This document shows positions 1 through 7,894 of a stretch of DNA of 64,000 bases, piece by piece. The notes under the pieces were generated by a model, which was not told the origin of the DNA, ran no database searches, and saw only the letters and a program-made list of their open reading frames with translations. The first letter of the stretch is position 1. Every line of letters starts with the position of its first letter. The stretch is from NCBI GenBank assembly GCA_020061465.1, contig JAGUYG010000050.1, positions 1 to 64,000 on the forward strand. Direction: 5' to 3'. A program made the position numbers and the translations under genes. Source of the DNA: Ignavibacteriales bacterium. Lineage in GTDB: Bacteria > Bacteroidota > Ignavibacteria > Ignavibacteriales > Ignavibacteriaceae.

Positions 1-22
1 AGTTGGAGGTTTTTTGATGACA

Positions 23-142
23 AACCTCCGATGTTACCCGGGACAAACCAGCGTGCAAACATCGGAGGTTGCTAATTGAGAGTTTTTGTGCGTGTAATGG
101 TTTAAGTAACCTCCAACGTCTAAAGCAGTGACGTTGGAGGTT
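23..142. repeat. Two adjacent hairpins sharing an AACCTCC/GGAGGTT core
   Basis: Two perfect inverted repeats follow each other. The first has 13-base arms at 23-35 and 58-70 (AACCTCCGATGTT against AACATCGGAGGTT) with a 22-base loop. The second has 13-base arms at 108-120 and 130-142 (AACCTCCAACGTC against GACGTTGGAGGTT) with a 9-base loop. A half-arm, GTTGGAGGTT, sits at 2-11. The outer seven bases of each arm are constant, while the inner six differ between hairpins yet still pair. This is seen directly. It suggests a REP-like or structured-RNA repeat; the function is not known. Confidence 0.7.
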
Positions 143-297
143 TGGATACCGAAACCATGTTAGTGTGGGAATGAAAATCCGAAGGATCAATGAATATTAA
201 ACATTTAATGCACAACATCCTTCGGACACGGAATGAAAAATGAATAATGTTCGATTCAATTCAAAAGATTGATATAAGACATCGAGACAAGAATACG

Positions 298-322
298 AAG
301 CCTGATTTATCAGGCTTTTTTT
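298..322 (+). terminator. Rho-independent terminator
   Basis: A seven-base stem (AGCCTGA at 299-305 with TCAGGCT at 310-316) with a four-base loop runs into a tract of seven T residues. It would end transcription entering from the left edge of the window. The gene it serves lies outside the window. Confidence 0.75.
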
Positions 323-574
323 GGTTAGAGGCTGACTAATCCATCCGAAGGATCCTTTGGAAAGGGTCGTTCCGAAAAGTAAGAATTGTCATTTTCCGAA
401 GGATCTTTTAGACCAAAGGATCATTTGATCGACCCCGACCGTAGGTTCATTTGGAAAAGCATTTCCTTAGTCCAAGGATCCTCGGAGAACCTTCGGTCGG
501 GGGAGAAATCTTGTCCGAAGGATCAATTTGAATCTTAGCACCCAACGGAAAGATTTCTCGGTCAAAGACTCCCT

Positions 575-593
575 CCTGCCTGCAGCAGGCAGG
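575..593. repeat. Small G+C-rich palindrome
   Basis: Nine-base arms, CCTGCCTGC and GCAGGCAGG, flank a single A. It is far more G+C-rich than its surroundings and sits inside the repeat-filled leader region. It may be a hairpin-forming mobile repeat. There is no T tract, so it is not a typical terminator. Confidence 0.55.
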
Positions 594-1057
594 CGAAATG
601 ACAGGACATTTTGTTTTTGGTCACCTTCGTAATTTCATATATCTACGGTGACGCTTTTTTAGATTTAAGTTAAAAAATTTCTATCTTTGCACATAAAACA
701 CTAACCAAAAATATTTGTCCAAAGGATTCATTCGAAAAATTTTAATTGTAAGTAAAAAACAAATAACAAAACTCAAATTATCCGTAGGATCCATAGGACA
801 AATAAACACCAAATAACAAATTCAAAATCGTATCGAAACAATTCCGTCCCGAAAGCTTTTCCTAAGGAACCTTCGGTCGGGATCCTTCGGAAATACATTC
901 GGGAAAAGCTTGTCACGCTTCGGTTTGATTTATTGATATTAGAAGATTGAACATTATTTGTAATTTGTTTTTTGAGATTTGTCCAAAGGACTCCTTTGGA
1001 GGAATTTTATAACTAAGAGATTTTCTCTTAATTTCTAAAGATTAAGAATCTAAGAAT

Positions 1058-2248
1058 ATGCGTATGAAAAATCTTATCCTCATGCTCGCCTTTATTTTGA
1101 CTGTCAATTTATTCCCACAAGAAAAATTATTGATGGAAGAAGCACAAAAAATTTATGAAGAAGTAAAACGCAATTTTGCACCGGATAAAAGAACCGCTAT
1201 GTTTGACATCAAGCTGACAATGGAAAAGGATTCTATAATACTTGAAGGAGAGACAAATTTGGAAGAAGCAAAAAATGAACTTGTCGACCAGCTAACAAAA
1301 GCAGGCTACAATCTAAAGGATGAAGTGGAGCTTCTGCCTGCTAAAGAATTGGGAGATAATATTTTCGGTGTGGTTAATTTATCTGTTGCAAATATCCGCG
1401 CTAAATCCGAGCATTCGTCCGAGCTTGTTACTCAGGCGCTGTTAGGCTCGCCGGTGAAGGTTTATAAGAAAAATAGAGGGTGGTATCTTATTCAAACTAC
1501 CGATGACTATCTTGGCTGGGTTGACGATGACGGAATAGAATTAATGAATAAATCTTCTTTCGACGACTGGAATAAAACCAAAAAAGTTATTTATACCCGT
1601 ATCTTTGGAATGAGCTATTCCGAAAAAGACAAACACTCGATTCCTGTTTCGGATGTGGTGGCAGGTGATCTTTTCGTTAAGCTTGAGGAAGAAAATCAAT
1701 ACATCAAAGTTATGTATCCTGATGGCAGAATCGCATATCTCGAAGCAAATGAAGCTAAAGATTATAAATCGTGGTTATCTTCACTGAAGATTAACAGCGA
1801 TAATATTATTTCAACCGCAAAATCCTTAATGGGGCTTCCTTATCTATGGGGAGGGACTTCCGTAAAAGGTGTAGATTGCAGCGGTTACACAAAAACCGTT
1901 TTTTTCTTAAATGGTATTCTTCTTCCACGTGACGCTTCACAGCAGGCGCACGTTGGCGAACTAATCGAGACAAAAGATGGATTTGATAATTTGCTGCCGG
2001 GCGATTTATTGTTCTTCGGTTCGAAAGAAACCGAAGACAAACCCGAAAGAATTATTCACGTCGGTATTTACATTGGCAATATGGAATTCATTCACTCATC
2101 AGGCAGAGTAAAGATTAATAGTCTCGATAGATCAAAAGAAAATTTTAGCGAATATAGATTTAATACTTTCGTAAAAGCGAAAAGGATTCTAACATCCATA
2201 GGCAAGAACGGGGTAAAGCTTGTTCAAAAAGAATTACTCAATCAATAA
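1058..2248 (+). CDS. Exported NlpC/P60 peptidase with SH3-like domains
   Basis: A murein endopeptidase of the NlpC/P60 family, expected to cut between D-Glu and diaminopimelate in peptidoglycan peptides. An uncleaved or cleavable signal segment covers residues 1-20 and ends in FPQ. Residues about 100-240 look like two bacterial SH3 domains (an LNVRxxxS-like stretch, then GWYLIQTTDDYLGWV). The catalytic domain is C-terminal: Cys274 in VDCSGY, His334 in IIHVGIY and the polar third residue His346. The start could also be the ATG two codons later. The epimerase gene begins 15 bases downstream; the pair resembles the Bacillus ykfC-ykfB arrangement, which supports a role in murein peptide recycling. 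Confidence 0.85.
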   Translation: MRMKNLILMLAFILTVNLFPQEKLLMEEAQKIYEEVKRNFAPDKRTAMFDIKLTMEKDSIILEGETNLEEAKNELVDQLTKAGYNLKDEVELLPAKELGDNIFGVVNLSVANIRAKSEHSSELVTQALLGSPVKVYKKNRGWYLIQTTDDYLGWVDDDGIELMNKSSFDDWNKTKKVIYTRIFGMSYSEKDKHSIPVSDVVAGDLFVKLEEENQYIKVMYPDGRIAYLEANEAKDYKSWLSSLKINSDNIISTAKSLMGLPYLWGGTSVKGVDCSGYTKTVFFLNGILLPRDASQQAHVGELIETKDGFDNLLPGDLLFFGSKETEDKPERIIHVGIYIGNMEFIHSSGRVKINSLDRSKENFSEYRFNTFVKAKRILTSIGKNGVKLVQKELLNQ

Positions 2249-2263
2249 CGGAGCTGAAATCAG

Positions 2264-3403
2264 ATGAAACAGAATCGAAGGAAATTCTTAAAAACATCTG
2301 GCTTGTTAGCCGGTGCTGCAATAACTTCCGGTTACTTAACGAATATTCACCCCATTACAAAAAAATCTGGAGCTAAAATGTCCGGAAAGATGAAATTATC
2401 ATACAAACCATATACACTCCAATTGAAGCACGTCTTTACTGTCGCCACAAGTTCAAGAACCACAACGCCTGTAGTCTTAACCGAAATTGAATATGAAGGA
2501 ATTACCGGTTACGGTGAAGCATCGATGCCGCCGTATCTTGGTGAATCTCATGAATCCGTTTTGAATTTTTTATCCAAGGTTGACCTTTCCATATATGATA
2601 ACGTATTTGACTTAGAAAAAATATTTAATGACATCGATAAAATTGCTCCCGGTAATCCGGCGGCTAAAGCCTCTGTAGATATTGCACTTCACGATTTAAT
2701 TGGTAAGCTGCTTAATAAACCGTGGTATAACATCTGGGGATTTAACAAGCATAATACTCCTTACACCTCATTCACCATTGGTATAGATACACCCGGGGTA
2801 GTAAGGCAAAAAGTAAAAGAAGCCGAAGAGTATAAAGTATTAAAAGTGAAGCTGGGTCGTGATACCGACAAAGAGATGATCGAAACGATCCGTTCGGTTA
2901 CCGATAAGCCGCTTACTGTGGATGTAAATCAAGGGTGGAAGGATAAACACTTTGCTTTAGACATGATCCATTGGTTAAGCGAGCAAAATGTTGAATTTGT
3001 TGAGCAGCCAATGCCAAAAGAAAATATAGACGATATGGCGTGGTTAACTGAAAGAAGTCCATTGCCTACGATTGCAGACGAATCGATTCAAAGGCTGTCG
3101 GATGTAATAAAAGCGCATGGTGTTTTTAATGGAATAAACATTAAGCTGATGAAATGCACCGGAATGCGCGAGGCTCATAAAATGTTAACATTAGCCCGTT
3201 CATTAGGAATGAAGGTAATGATCGGATGCATGACTGAAACTTCATGCGCAATATCAGCCGCTTCTCATTTATCCACTATGGTTGATTGGGCAGATCTCGA
3301 CGGAGCGCTTTTAATTAGCAATGATGTGTTTGACGGTACAAAAATAATTGACGGAAAGGTAACTTTGAACGACCGCCCGGGTATAGGCGTAGTAAAAATT
3401 TAG
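2264..3403 (+). CDS. Dipeptide (L-Ala-D/L-Glu) epimerase, enolase superfamily
   Basis: A muconate-lactonizing-type enolase superfamily enzyme. The KxK base motif is at Lys194/Lys196 (LKVKLGRD), the metal ligands are at Asp220 (VDVNQ), Glu247 (VEQP) and Asp272 (IADES), and the second base is Lys294 (IKLMKC). This spacing fits L-Ala-D/L-Glu epimerases. The N-terminus carries a twin-arginine-like signal (NRRKFLKTSGLLAG), so the enzyme may be exported folded; that is unusual for this normally cytoplasmic activity. It follows the NlpC/P60 gene in one transcription unit, so its substrate could be the L-Ala-D-Glu released by that peptidase. Substrate specificity is inferred from context and motifs only. 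Confidence 0.82.
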   Translation: MKQNRRKFLKTSGLLAGAAITSGYLTNIHPITKKSGAKMSGKMKLSYKPYTLQLKHVFTVATSSRTTTPVVLTEIEYEGITGYGEASMPPYLGESHESVLNFLSKVDLSIYDNVFDLEKIFNDIDKIAPGNPAAKASVDIALHDLIGKLLNKPWYNIWGFNKHNTPYTSFTIGIDTPGVVRQKVKEAEEYKVLKVKLGRDTDKEMIETIRSVTDKPLTVDVNQGWKDKHFALDMIHWLSEQNVEFVEQPMPKENIDDMAWLTERSPLPTIADESIQRLSDVIKAHGVFNGINIKLMKCTGMREAHKMLTLARSLGMKVMIGCMTETSCAISAASHLSTMVDWADLDGALLISNDVFDGTKIIDGKVTLNDRPGIGVVKI

Positions 3404-3500
3404 CGTTTGACGAAAAACAATTTTTATTATTTGAATAAATTGTTAAATTGTTGGCGAATTCAAAACGATCCTTCGGAAAAAATAATTAAGGAATATCAAC

Positions 3501-4166
3501 ATGCCAAAGAACTTTGTATCTAATAAAGATGAAACCGTAAGGATGTTCGACAATGATATTCTCGAAGCTCTCTCGCGCGTTCATCCGGCTGTTCCTGCTA
3601 TTATTTATTTGCCGGTGATATCTTATTTCGCTTTTCGCTCAATTGTAATTTATGAACTTAGTGCTGGGGTTATCGTCGCTTATATTCTATTAGGAATTTT
3701 CATCTGGACCTTTACGGAATACTCGCTGCATCGTTTTGTCTTTCACTACCAACCAAAATCATGGATCGGTGAAAAGATACACTTCATCTTTCACGGAGTG
3801 CATCACGATTATCCGAGCGATTCGAGACGGTTGGTTATGCCTCCATCGGTTAGCATTCCATTAGCAGTTCTTTTTTACTTTTTATTTGAAGCGATTTTGG
3901 GCGCAGTTGCAGTATCGACATTCTTTATCGGCTTTTTAATCGGTTATTTGTTCTATGATTTGACTCATTATGCAATTCATCATTTTAATATGCATAATAA
4001 GTTTTGGCTTGCGATTAAAAATCATCACATGAGGCATCATTACTTAAATCCGGGTCGTGGTTTCGGCGTTAGTTCACCTCTTTGGGATGGAGTAATAGGC
4101 ACTAATTTTCCCAAAAAGACCGAAGGTTCCCGACCGTCGGAACGATCCTTTGGAAAGGTTCTCTAA
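3501..4166 (+). CDS. Membrane fatty acid hydroxylase superfamily protein
   Basis: A di-iron membrane hydroxylase of the sterol desaturase/fatty acid hydroxylase superfamily, similar in layout to the catalytic part of fatty acid 2-hydroxylases and lacking a cytochrome b5 domain. The histidine clusters are HRFVFH, HGVHHD, HYAIHH and HHMRHH, separated by about four hydrophobic helices. The substrate is probably an acyl chain of a membrane lipid (inference). The last 15 or so residues (from about KKTEGSRPSERS) are encoded by the TCCGAAGGATC-type repeat rather than by family sequence, so the original C-terminus has probably been replaced by repeat spread. Confidence 0.82.
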   Translation: MPKNFVSNKDETVRMFDNDILEALSRVHPAVPAIIYLPVISYFAFRSIVIYELSAGVIVAYILLGIFIWTFTEYSLHRFVFHYQPKSWIGEKIHFIFHGVHHDYPSDSRRLVMPPSVSIPLAVLFYFLFEAILGAVAVSTFFIGFLIGYLFYDLTHYAIHHFNMHNKFWLAIKNHHMRHHYLNPGRGFGVSSPLWDGVIGTNFPKKTEGSRPSERSFGKVL

Positions 4167-4215
4167 AGATCCTTCGGACTTAGGAAAAGCTTTTCCTAAG
4201 GAACCTTCGGTCGGG
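4127..4215. repeat. Repeat cluster overlapping the end of the hydroxylase gene
   Basis: The words CCGAAGGTTCCCGACC, GATCCTTTGGAAAGG, GATCCTTCGGA (4168-4178) and CCTTCGGTCGGG are packed together here, the same family as in the leader region. The cluster supplies the hydroxylase C-terminus and a spurious in-frame extension ahead of the next gene. Confidence 0.7.
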
Positions 4216-4269
4216 AAAAGAAGAAACAGCAAGTGCAAAATAATAATTTACATTTTACAGTATAACTTA

Positions 4270-4668
4270 ATGCAAACAGATTCAAGCTCAGGGGATAAAC
4301 CGGAGTTACAGCGAAAGCGAATTTTGATTATTGAGGATAATACAGACACCCAAGTTATATTCAAAATTTATTTACGCGATCATTACGATGTTGATACTTC
4401 TAACTCTGCCGAGAAGGGACTTGAGATGCTTAAAGCTCACAATTACAGTCTCCTTCTGCTCGACATTAATCTTCAAGGTAAACCGGCGGGAACCGAATTA
4501 CTTCCAAGGCTAAGGAACGAAATGAAATTAAAAATTCCGGTGTTAGTAGTTACGGCTTATTCCTCAAGTCAGGATAAGGGAAAATTTCTAAGTCTCGGTG
4601 CAAATGATTTTATAGCTAAACCGGTTGATAAAAATACTTTGATAGAAAAAATAAAAGCAATGGTTTGA
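4270..4668 (+). CDS. Stand-alone response-regulator receiver protein
   Basis: A single receiver domain of 132 residues with no output domain. Acidic residues are in the first loop (IEDN), the phospho-acceptor is Asp65 in LLLLDINLQG, the switch Thr is in VVTAYS and the conserved Lys117 is in AKPVD. The reading frame stays open upstream to 4150, but that part is repeat-derived, so the ATG at 4270 is chosen. The D-I-N-L-Q-G phosphorylation site is shared with the receiver domain of the hybrid sensor at 19849-23157, which may hint at a common phosphorelay (inference). Confidence 0.83.
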   Translation: MQTDSSSGDKPELQRKRILIIEDNTDTQVIFKIYLRDHYDVDTSNSAEKGLEMLKAHNYSLLLLDINLQGKPAGTELLPRLRNEMKLKIPVLVVTAYSSSQDKGKFLSLGANDFIAKPVDKNTLIEKIKAMV

Positions 4669-4862
4669 TTAGCTATGTACCATCTAATTAAATTCTAATA
4701 CATAAACCGAGTTTAATCAATATAAAATTTAATTCTAAAGTGAGAATTAATTACTCTTCTTACGCAGAAACTAATAAAACCTTGTAATAAAGATCCCGAC
4801 CGAAGGTTCCTAAGGAAACGCATTCGGGAAAGGTTTAGTTGCGTAACGTGAGTTAATTACTT

Positions 4863-5046
4863 ACTCAAGTTGAACGTTTAAGTTCTTTATGGATCAAAAA
4901 CCGTTGAAACGGTTTCATTCTCATGGTTTTGTTTTCAGCAGCCCACGACTTAAGTCGTGGGTTGCTTAAGAAAAGTTCAACTTATAAACCGTTTTATCCG
5001 AGGATCCTATGGAACGGTTTCTATTTCAAACGGTTAACTTGAGTTA
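4863..5046. repeat. Nested inverted repeats, REP/MITE-like
   Basis: The 420-base gap between the receiver gene and the glycosidase holds nested palindromes. A perfect 20-base palindrome centred on ACTTAAGT lies at 4942-4961. An inner hairpin lies at 4898-4915 (AAACCGTT and AACGGTTT). Outer arms AAGTTGAAC at 4867-4875 and GTTCAACTT at 4975-4983 enclose both. ACTCAAGTT at 4863-4871 is echoed as AACTTGAGT near 5036. TCCGAAGGATC-family words lie just upstream (about 4795-4830). No coding potential was seen. The structure looks like a small non-autonomous repeat element. Confidence 0.55.
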
Positions 5047-5088
5047 CTTAAATATTAAGCTTCGGTTATCATAACTCAAAATTATTAT

Positions 5089-6738
5089 ATGCAAAAAAAC
5101 TTTATCGTAACACTTTTCGTTTTCATATCTTCTTTTCAATTCAGTTGCTCAGCTTCAAATCCCAATCAAATTTTTATCAGAGCAAATCAAGTCGGATTTT
5201 TACCTGAAGATATTAAATCCGCAGTTGTCTTTTCGGAATATCCTCTTTATTCCAAAGAATTTAAAATATTAAACGTTCAAAATGGAAAGACAATATTTGA
5301 ATCGGAAGTTTCTGACAGCGGTTATAATTATTCAAAATTTAGCCATTGCTACACAGTTGATTTTTCTGAATTAAATAAACCCGGCATGTACTTACTTGAA
5401 ATAGATGGACAGAAATCTTATCCATTTAAAATTGATAAGAGGGTTTTTAACAGCGTTAGAGATTCATTAATGATATTCTTTTCGGTTCAAAGATGTGGTC
5501 CGACAAATCCATATCTGCATGGTCCATGTCATCTTTCTGATGTTGCAAGATTAATTGGAGACCCCGATACTGAAATGGCAGATTTAACCGGCGGCTGGCA
5601 TGATGCGGGTGACTATCTCAAATTTCTTTCTACTACGGCTTACACAACTTATATGCTGATTTTCTCTTATGAATTTAATAAGCAAAAATTCGGCTTCGAT
5701 AATAATAAAGACGGTGTTCCCGATGTATTAGCAGAAGCCCGGGTAGGAATCGACTGGCTGCTTCGATGTAACTACGATGGAAACAAACTTGTAACTCAAG
5801 TGCAGGATTTAAGAGATCACGATGTAGGTTGGCGTATGCCGGAGGAAGATACGCTTCGTTATGACCGCCCCGGATTTGTTGCGATCGGTAAAAACCAAAT
5901 AGGAATGTTTTCGGCAGCCTTAGCACTTGCCTCCAAAGTTTGGGCAGAACGATTCCTGGATTATGAATTTGCAGAGAAATGTTTAAATGCCGCCGAGAAG
6001 TTATATCAAATTAGAAACAATGTTCCTGACATAGATGAAAGTCCTTCTGGCTTTTATCAAGATAATCACTTTTATGGCAAATTAGCTTTAGCTGCAATTG
6101 AGCTTTTTTTAACAACGAAGGATGAGCAATATTTATTAGATGCCAAGGAATATGCTGATAGTGCCGATTCGGACTATTGGTGGAGCTGGGGAAATTTAAA
6201 TTCGTTAGCACATTACCGTCTTGGTAAAATAGAACCGCGTTATATTGATTATATAGCTAATAGTCTTAGGCATTACGATGAGACGAAAAACTCATCAATT
6301 TTTAAAGAAGGAATTCCTTATTCATGGGGAACGACCAACTCACTTTTAGGCGTTACGCTTCAGGCTATTCTTTACAAACATCTTACGGGAAAAAATGATT
6401 TTGATTCATTAGCAGTTTATCAAAGAGACTATGTGCTGGGAAGAAATCCATGGGGTATATCTTTCATTTATAATATAGGTTCAGTTTTTCCTAAAAATTT
6501 TCATTCACAAATTGCTTATTTTAAAGGAGGATATTTGCCGGGTGCTTTGTCTGCAGGTCCAGCACCATTAGATTTACTGGAAAATTATAACATCGAGAGG
6601 ACGAATTTTACATACGACTATTTCAATACAGATTCAATAAAATATTATGACGACAGAATGGATTACATAACTAACGAGCCGACTATTGTTGGGAATGCAA
6701 CGGCGCTTTTTGTGTACGGTTATTATTCGAACAGATAA
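5089..6738 (+). CDS. Glycoside hydrolase family 9, secreted endoglucanase-like
   Basis: A secreted family 9 glycosidase, expected to cut beta-1,4-glucans or related beta-glucans. A signal peptide ends in FSCSA and may be a lipoprotein signal. Residues about 28-115 form the N-terminal immunoglobulin-like domain (FIRANQVGFLP). The (alpha/alpha)6 catalytic domain follows, with Asp172 and Asp175 in GGWHDAGDY, the C-terminal DYVLGRNPWG region and the acid Glu530 in TNEPTIVGN. It stands alone, followed by 260 bases before the first KaiC-like gene. It could act on the polysaccharide made by the neighbouring locus, but nothing in the sequence proves this. Confidence 0.85.
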   Translation: MQKNFIVTLFVFISSFQFSCSASNPNQIFIRANQVGFLPEDIKSAVVFSEYPLYSKEFKILNVQNGKTIFESEVSDSGYNYSKFSHCYTVDFSELNKPGMYLLEIDGQKSYPFKIDKRVFNSVRDSLMIFFSVQRCGPTNPYLHGPCHLSDVARLIGDPDTEMADLTGGWHDAGDYLKFLSTTAYTTYMLIFSYEFNKQKFGFDNNKDGVPDVLAEARVGIDWLLRCNYDGNKLVTQVQDLRDHDVGWRMPEEDTLRYDRPGFVAIGKNQIGMFSAALALASKVWAERFLDYEFAEKCLNAAEKLYQIRNNVPDIDESPSGFYQDNHFYGKLALAAIELFLTTKDEQYLLDAKEYADSADSDYWWSWGNLNSLAHYRLGKIEPRYIDYIANSLRHYDETKNSSIFKEGIPYSWGTTNSLLGVTLQAILYKHLTGKNDFDSLAVYQRDYVLGRNPWGISFIYNIGSVFPKNFHSQIAYFKGGYLPGALSAGPAPLDLLENYNIERTNFTYDYFNTDSIKYYDDRMDYITNEPTIVGNATALFVYGYYSNR

Positions 6739-7000
6739 AACCTGTTTCATTAAACTTCTCGAACCAAAAAAACATAAGTAATTCAGATATCTGTACTTAC
6801 TCTGCGTACTATCCTCATTAATTGTTCATTCATTCCCACAACAATAGTTGAAAATATTACATGTAACATTGTAGTACACGCCTAAATGTTATGTCTCTTA
6901 TTAAACCAAAAAAATGCGAATAAGTGCGGTATTAAACAATTATTGCAAGACATTTGGCGGCATGGTATTTGGAAAACTATCAGAAAAAAATAGAATAATT

Positions 7001-7846
7001 ATGAGAAAAAAAGTACAAATTTTGCCTTCCGGTATACCTTTAGTGGATAAAATCTGGAGGGGTTTTTACAGGGGCGGTTCTTATTTGCTAATCGGTCAGC
7101 ATAAAACAGGAAAAACTTTGTTGGGACTACAATATGCCAGAGAATGCGTTAAGCAGAAGGAAGTTTGTCTTTACTTCACATCCATCCGCCCAAAAGAGCT
7201 GCTAATCCATGCAGCATCTGTCGATTTTGATATTCAGCACTATATGGATCAAAATCAGATAATACTTATAAGAGTTACACCCCCCGAAGAACTTTACGAC
7301 GGCAGCGATGCAGATTCATTCTTGATGGAATATATGAAAGACCTTGAATTGGTTGTGGAACAGGCTGAACCGGACAAAATTGTATTTGATGAGATGACCC
7401 CTTTTATCGGATTTCAGGACAGTGAACTGTTAAAAGATGTGTATGCACATACTACTGAGATAATTGAAGAGGCTGGTATTACAAGTTTATATGTTTTACG
7501 GGATCCGGCTACGGTTGCGGCTAAGCAACTGGTGGATTCAATAGTTAGTCTTTCAACCGGCGTTGTTTATCTTGAAAAGAAAACCGATGAGAAGAAAGGA
7601 GAGATGATTATTACTCCTAACATCGGGCATTATGAAGGACAAGTTAAATCGGAATATATTATTGAGCCGCACAAAGGTGTGGTTTTGGAATTGATTGATG
7701 AAGAAATAAAGAAAAAAATTTCTACCGGAGGAAACGGTAAACGTTTGGAAGGGAACACCCCAAAATTTCTAAGTTTAAAGCGAAGAGGGTTGAAGACTGA
7801 ACCCAAAGCTTCGGCAAATTATAAATACAGCCTAAACATACTGTAA
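7001..7846 (+). CDS. KaiC/RAD55-like RecA-fold ATPase, intact Walker A
   Basis: A single-domain KaiC-like ATPase of about 281 residues. Walker A is GQHKTGKT (residues 32-39, Lys38) and Walker B is KIVFDE with Asp130 and Glu131. The frame is open back to 6914, but the ATG at 7001 aligns exactly with the start of the paralog at 7895 (both begin with M, three basic residues and a short hydrophobic stretch before SGxxLVD), so it is preferred. It lacks the second KaiC domain of the cyanobacterial clock protein. Forty-eight bases separate it from its paralog, and the two lead an operon ending in an outer-membrane TPR-barrel gene. A signalling or regulatory ATPase role is likely; the target is unknown. 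Confidence 0.8.
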   Translation: MRKKVQILPSGIPLVDKIWRGFYRGGSYLLIGQHKTGKTLLGLQYARECVKQKEVCLYFTSIRPKELLIHAASVDFDIQHYMDQNQIILIRVTPPEELYDGSDADSFLMEYMKDLELVVEQAEPDKIVFDEMTPFIGFQDSELLKDVYAHTTEIIEEAGITSLYVLRDPATVAAKQLVDSIVSLSTGVVYLEKKTDEKKGEMIITPNIGHYEGQVKSEYIIEPHKGVVLELIDEEIKKKISTGGNGKRLEGNTPKFLSLKRRGLKTEPKASANYKYSLNIL

Positions 7847-7894
7847 TTTTTTTATTATGAGCTGTAAAATTTTGACAATAAAAGTGATAAGGAA

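Larger units (their letters stand above)
177..1000. repeat. Gene-free region full of TCCGAAGGATC-type repeats
   Basis: No convincing gene lies in the first 1057 bases. The word TCCGAAGGATC occurs at 178-188, 344-354, 395-405 and 514-524, with its complement at 881-891. Related words such as CCTTCGGTCGGG (near 490 and 870) and TTTGGAAAGG are interspersed. Copies face both ways, so local hairpins can form, for example 177-187 with 217-226. A TATCTTTG box at 682-689 resembles the Bacteroidetes -7 promoter element, but I see no matching -33 element. The same words return at 3467, 4127-4215, 4795-4830 and 12150. Confidence 0.65.

Noticed and set aside
1-142. CRISPR array
   Set aside because: The repeats are inverted hairpins with unequal spacing and only two units; there are no regular direct repeats and no cas genes.
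4150-4269. N-terminal 40 codons ahead of the receiver domain
   Set aside because: The codons are translations of the intergenic repeat cluster and have no receiver-domain counterpart.
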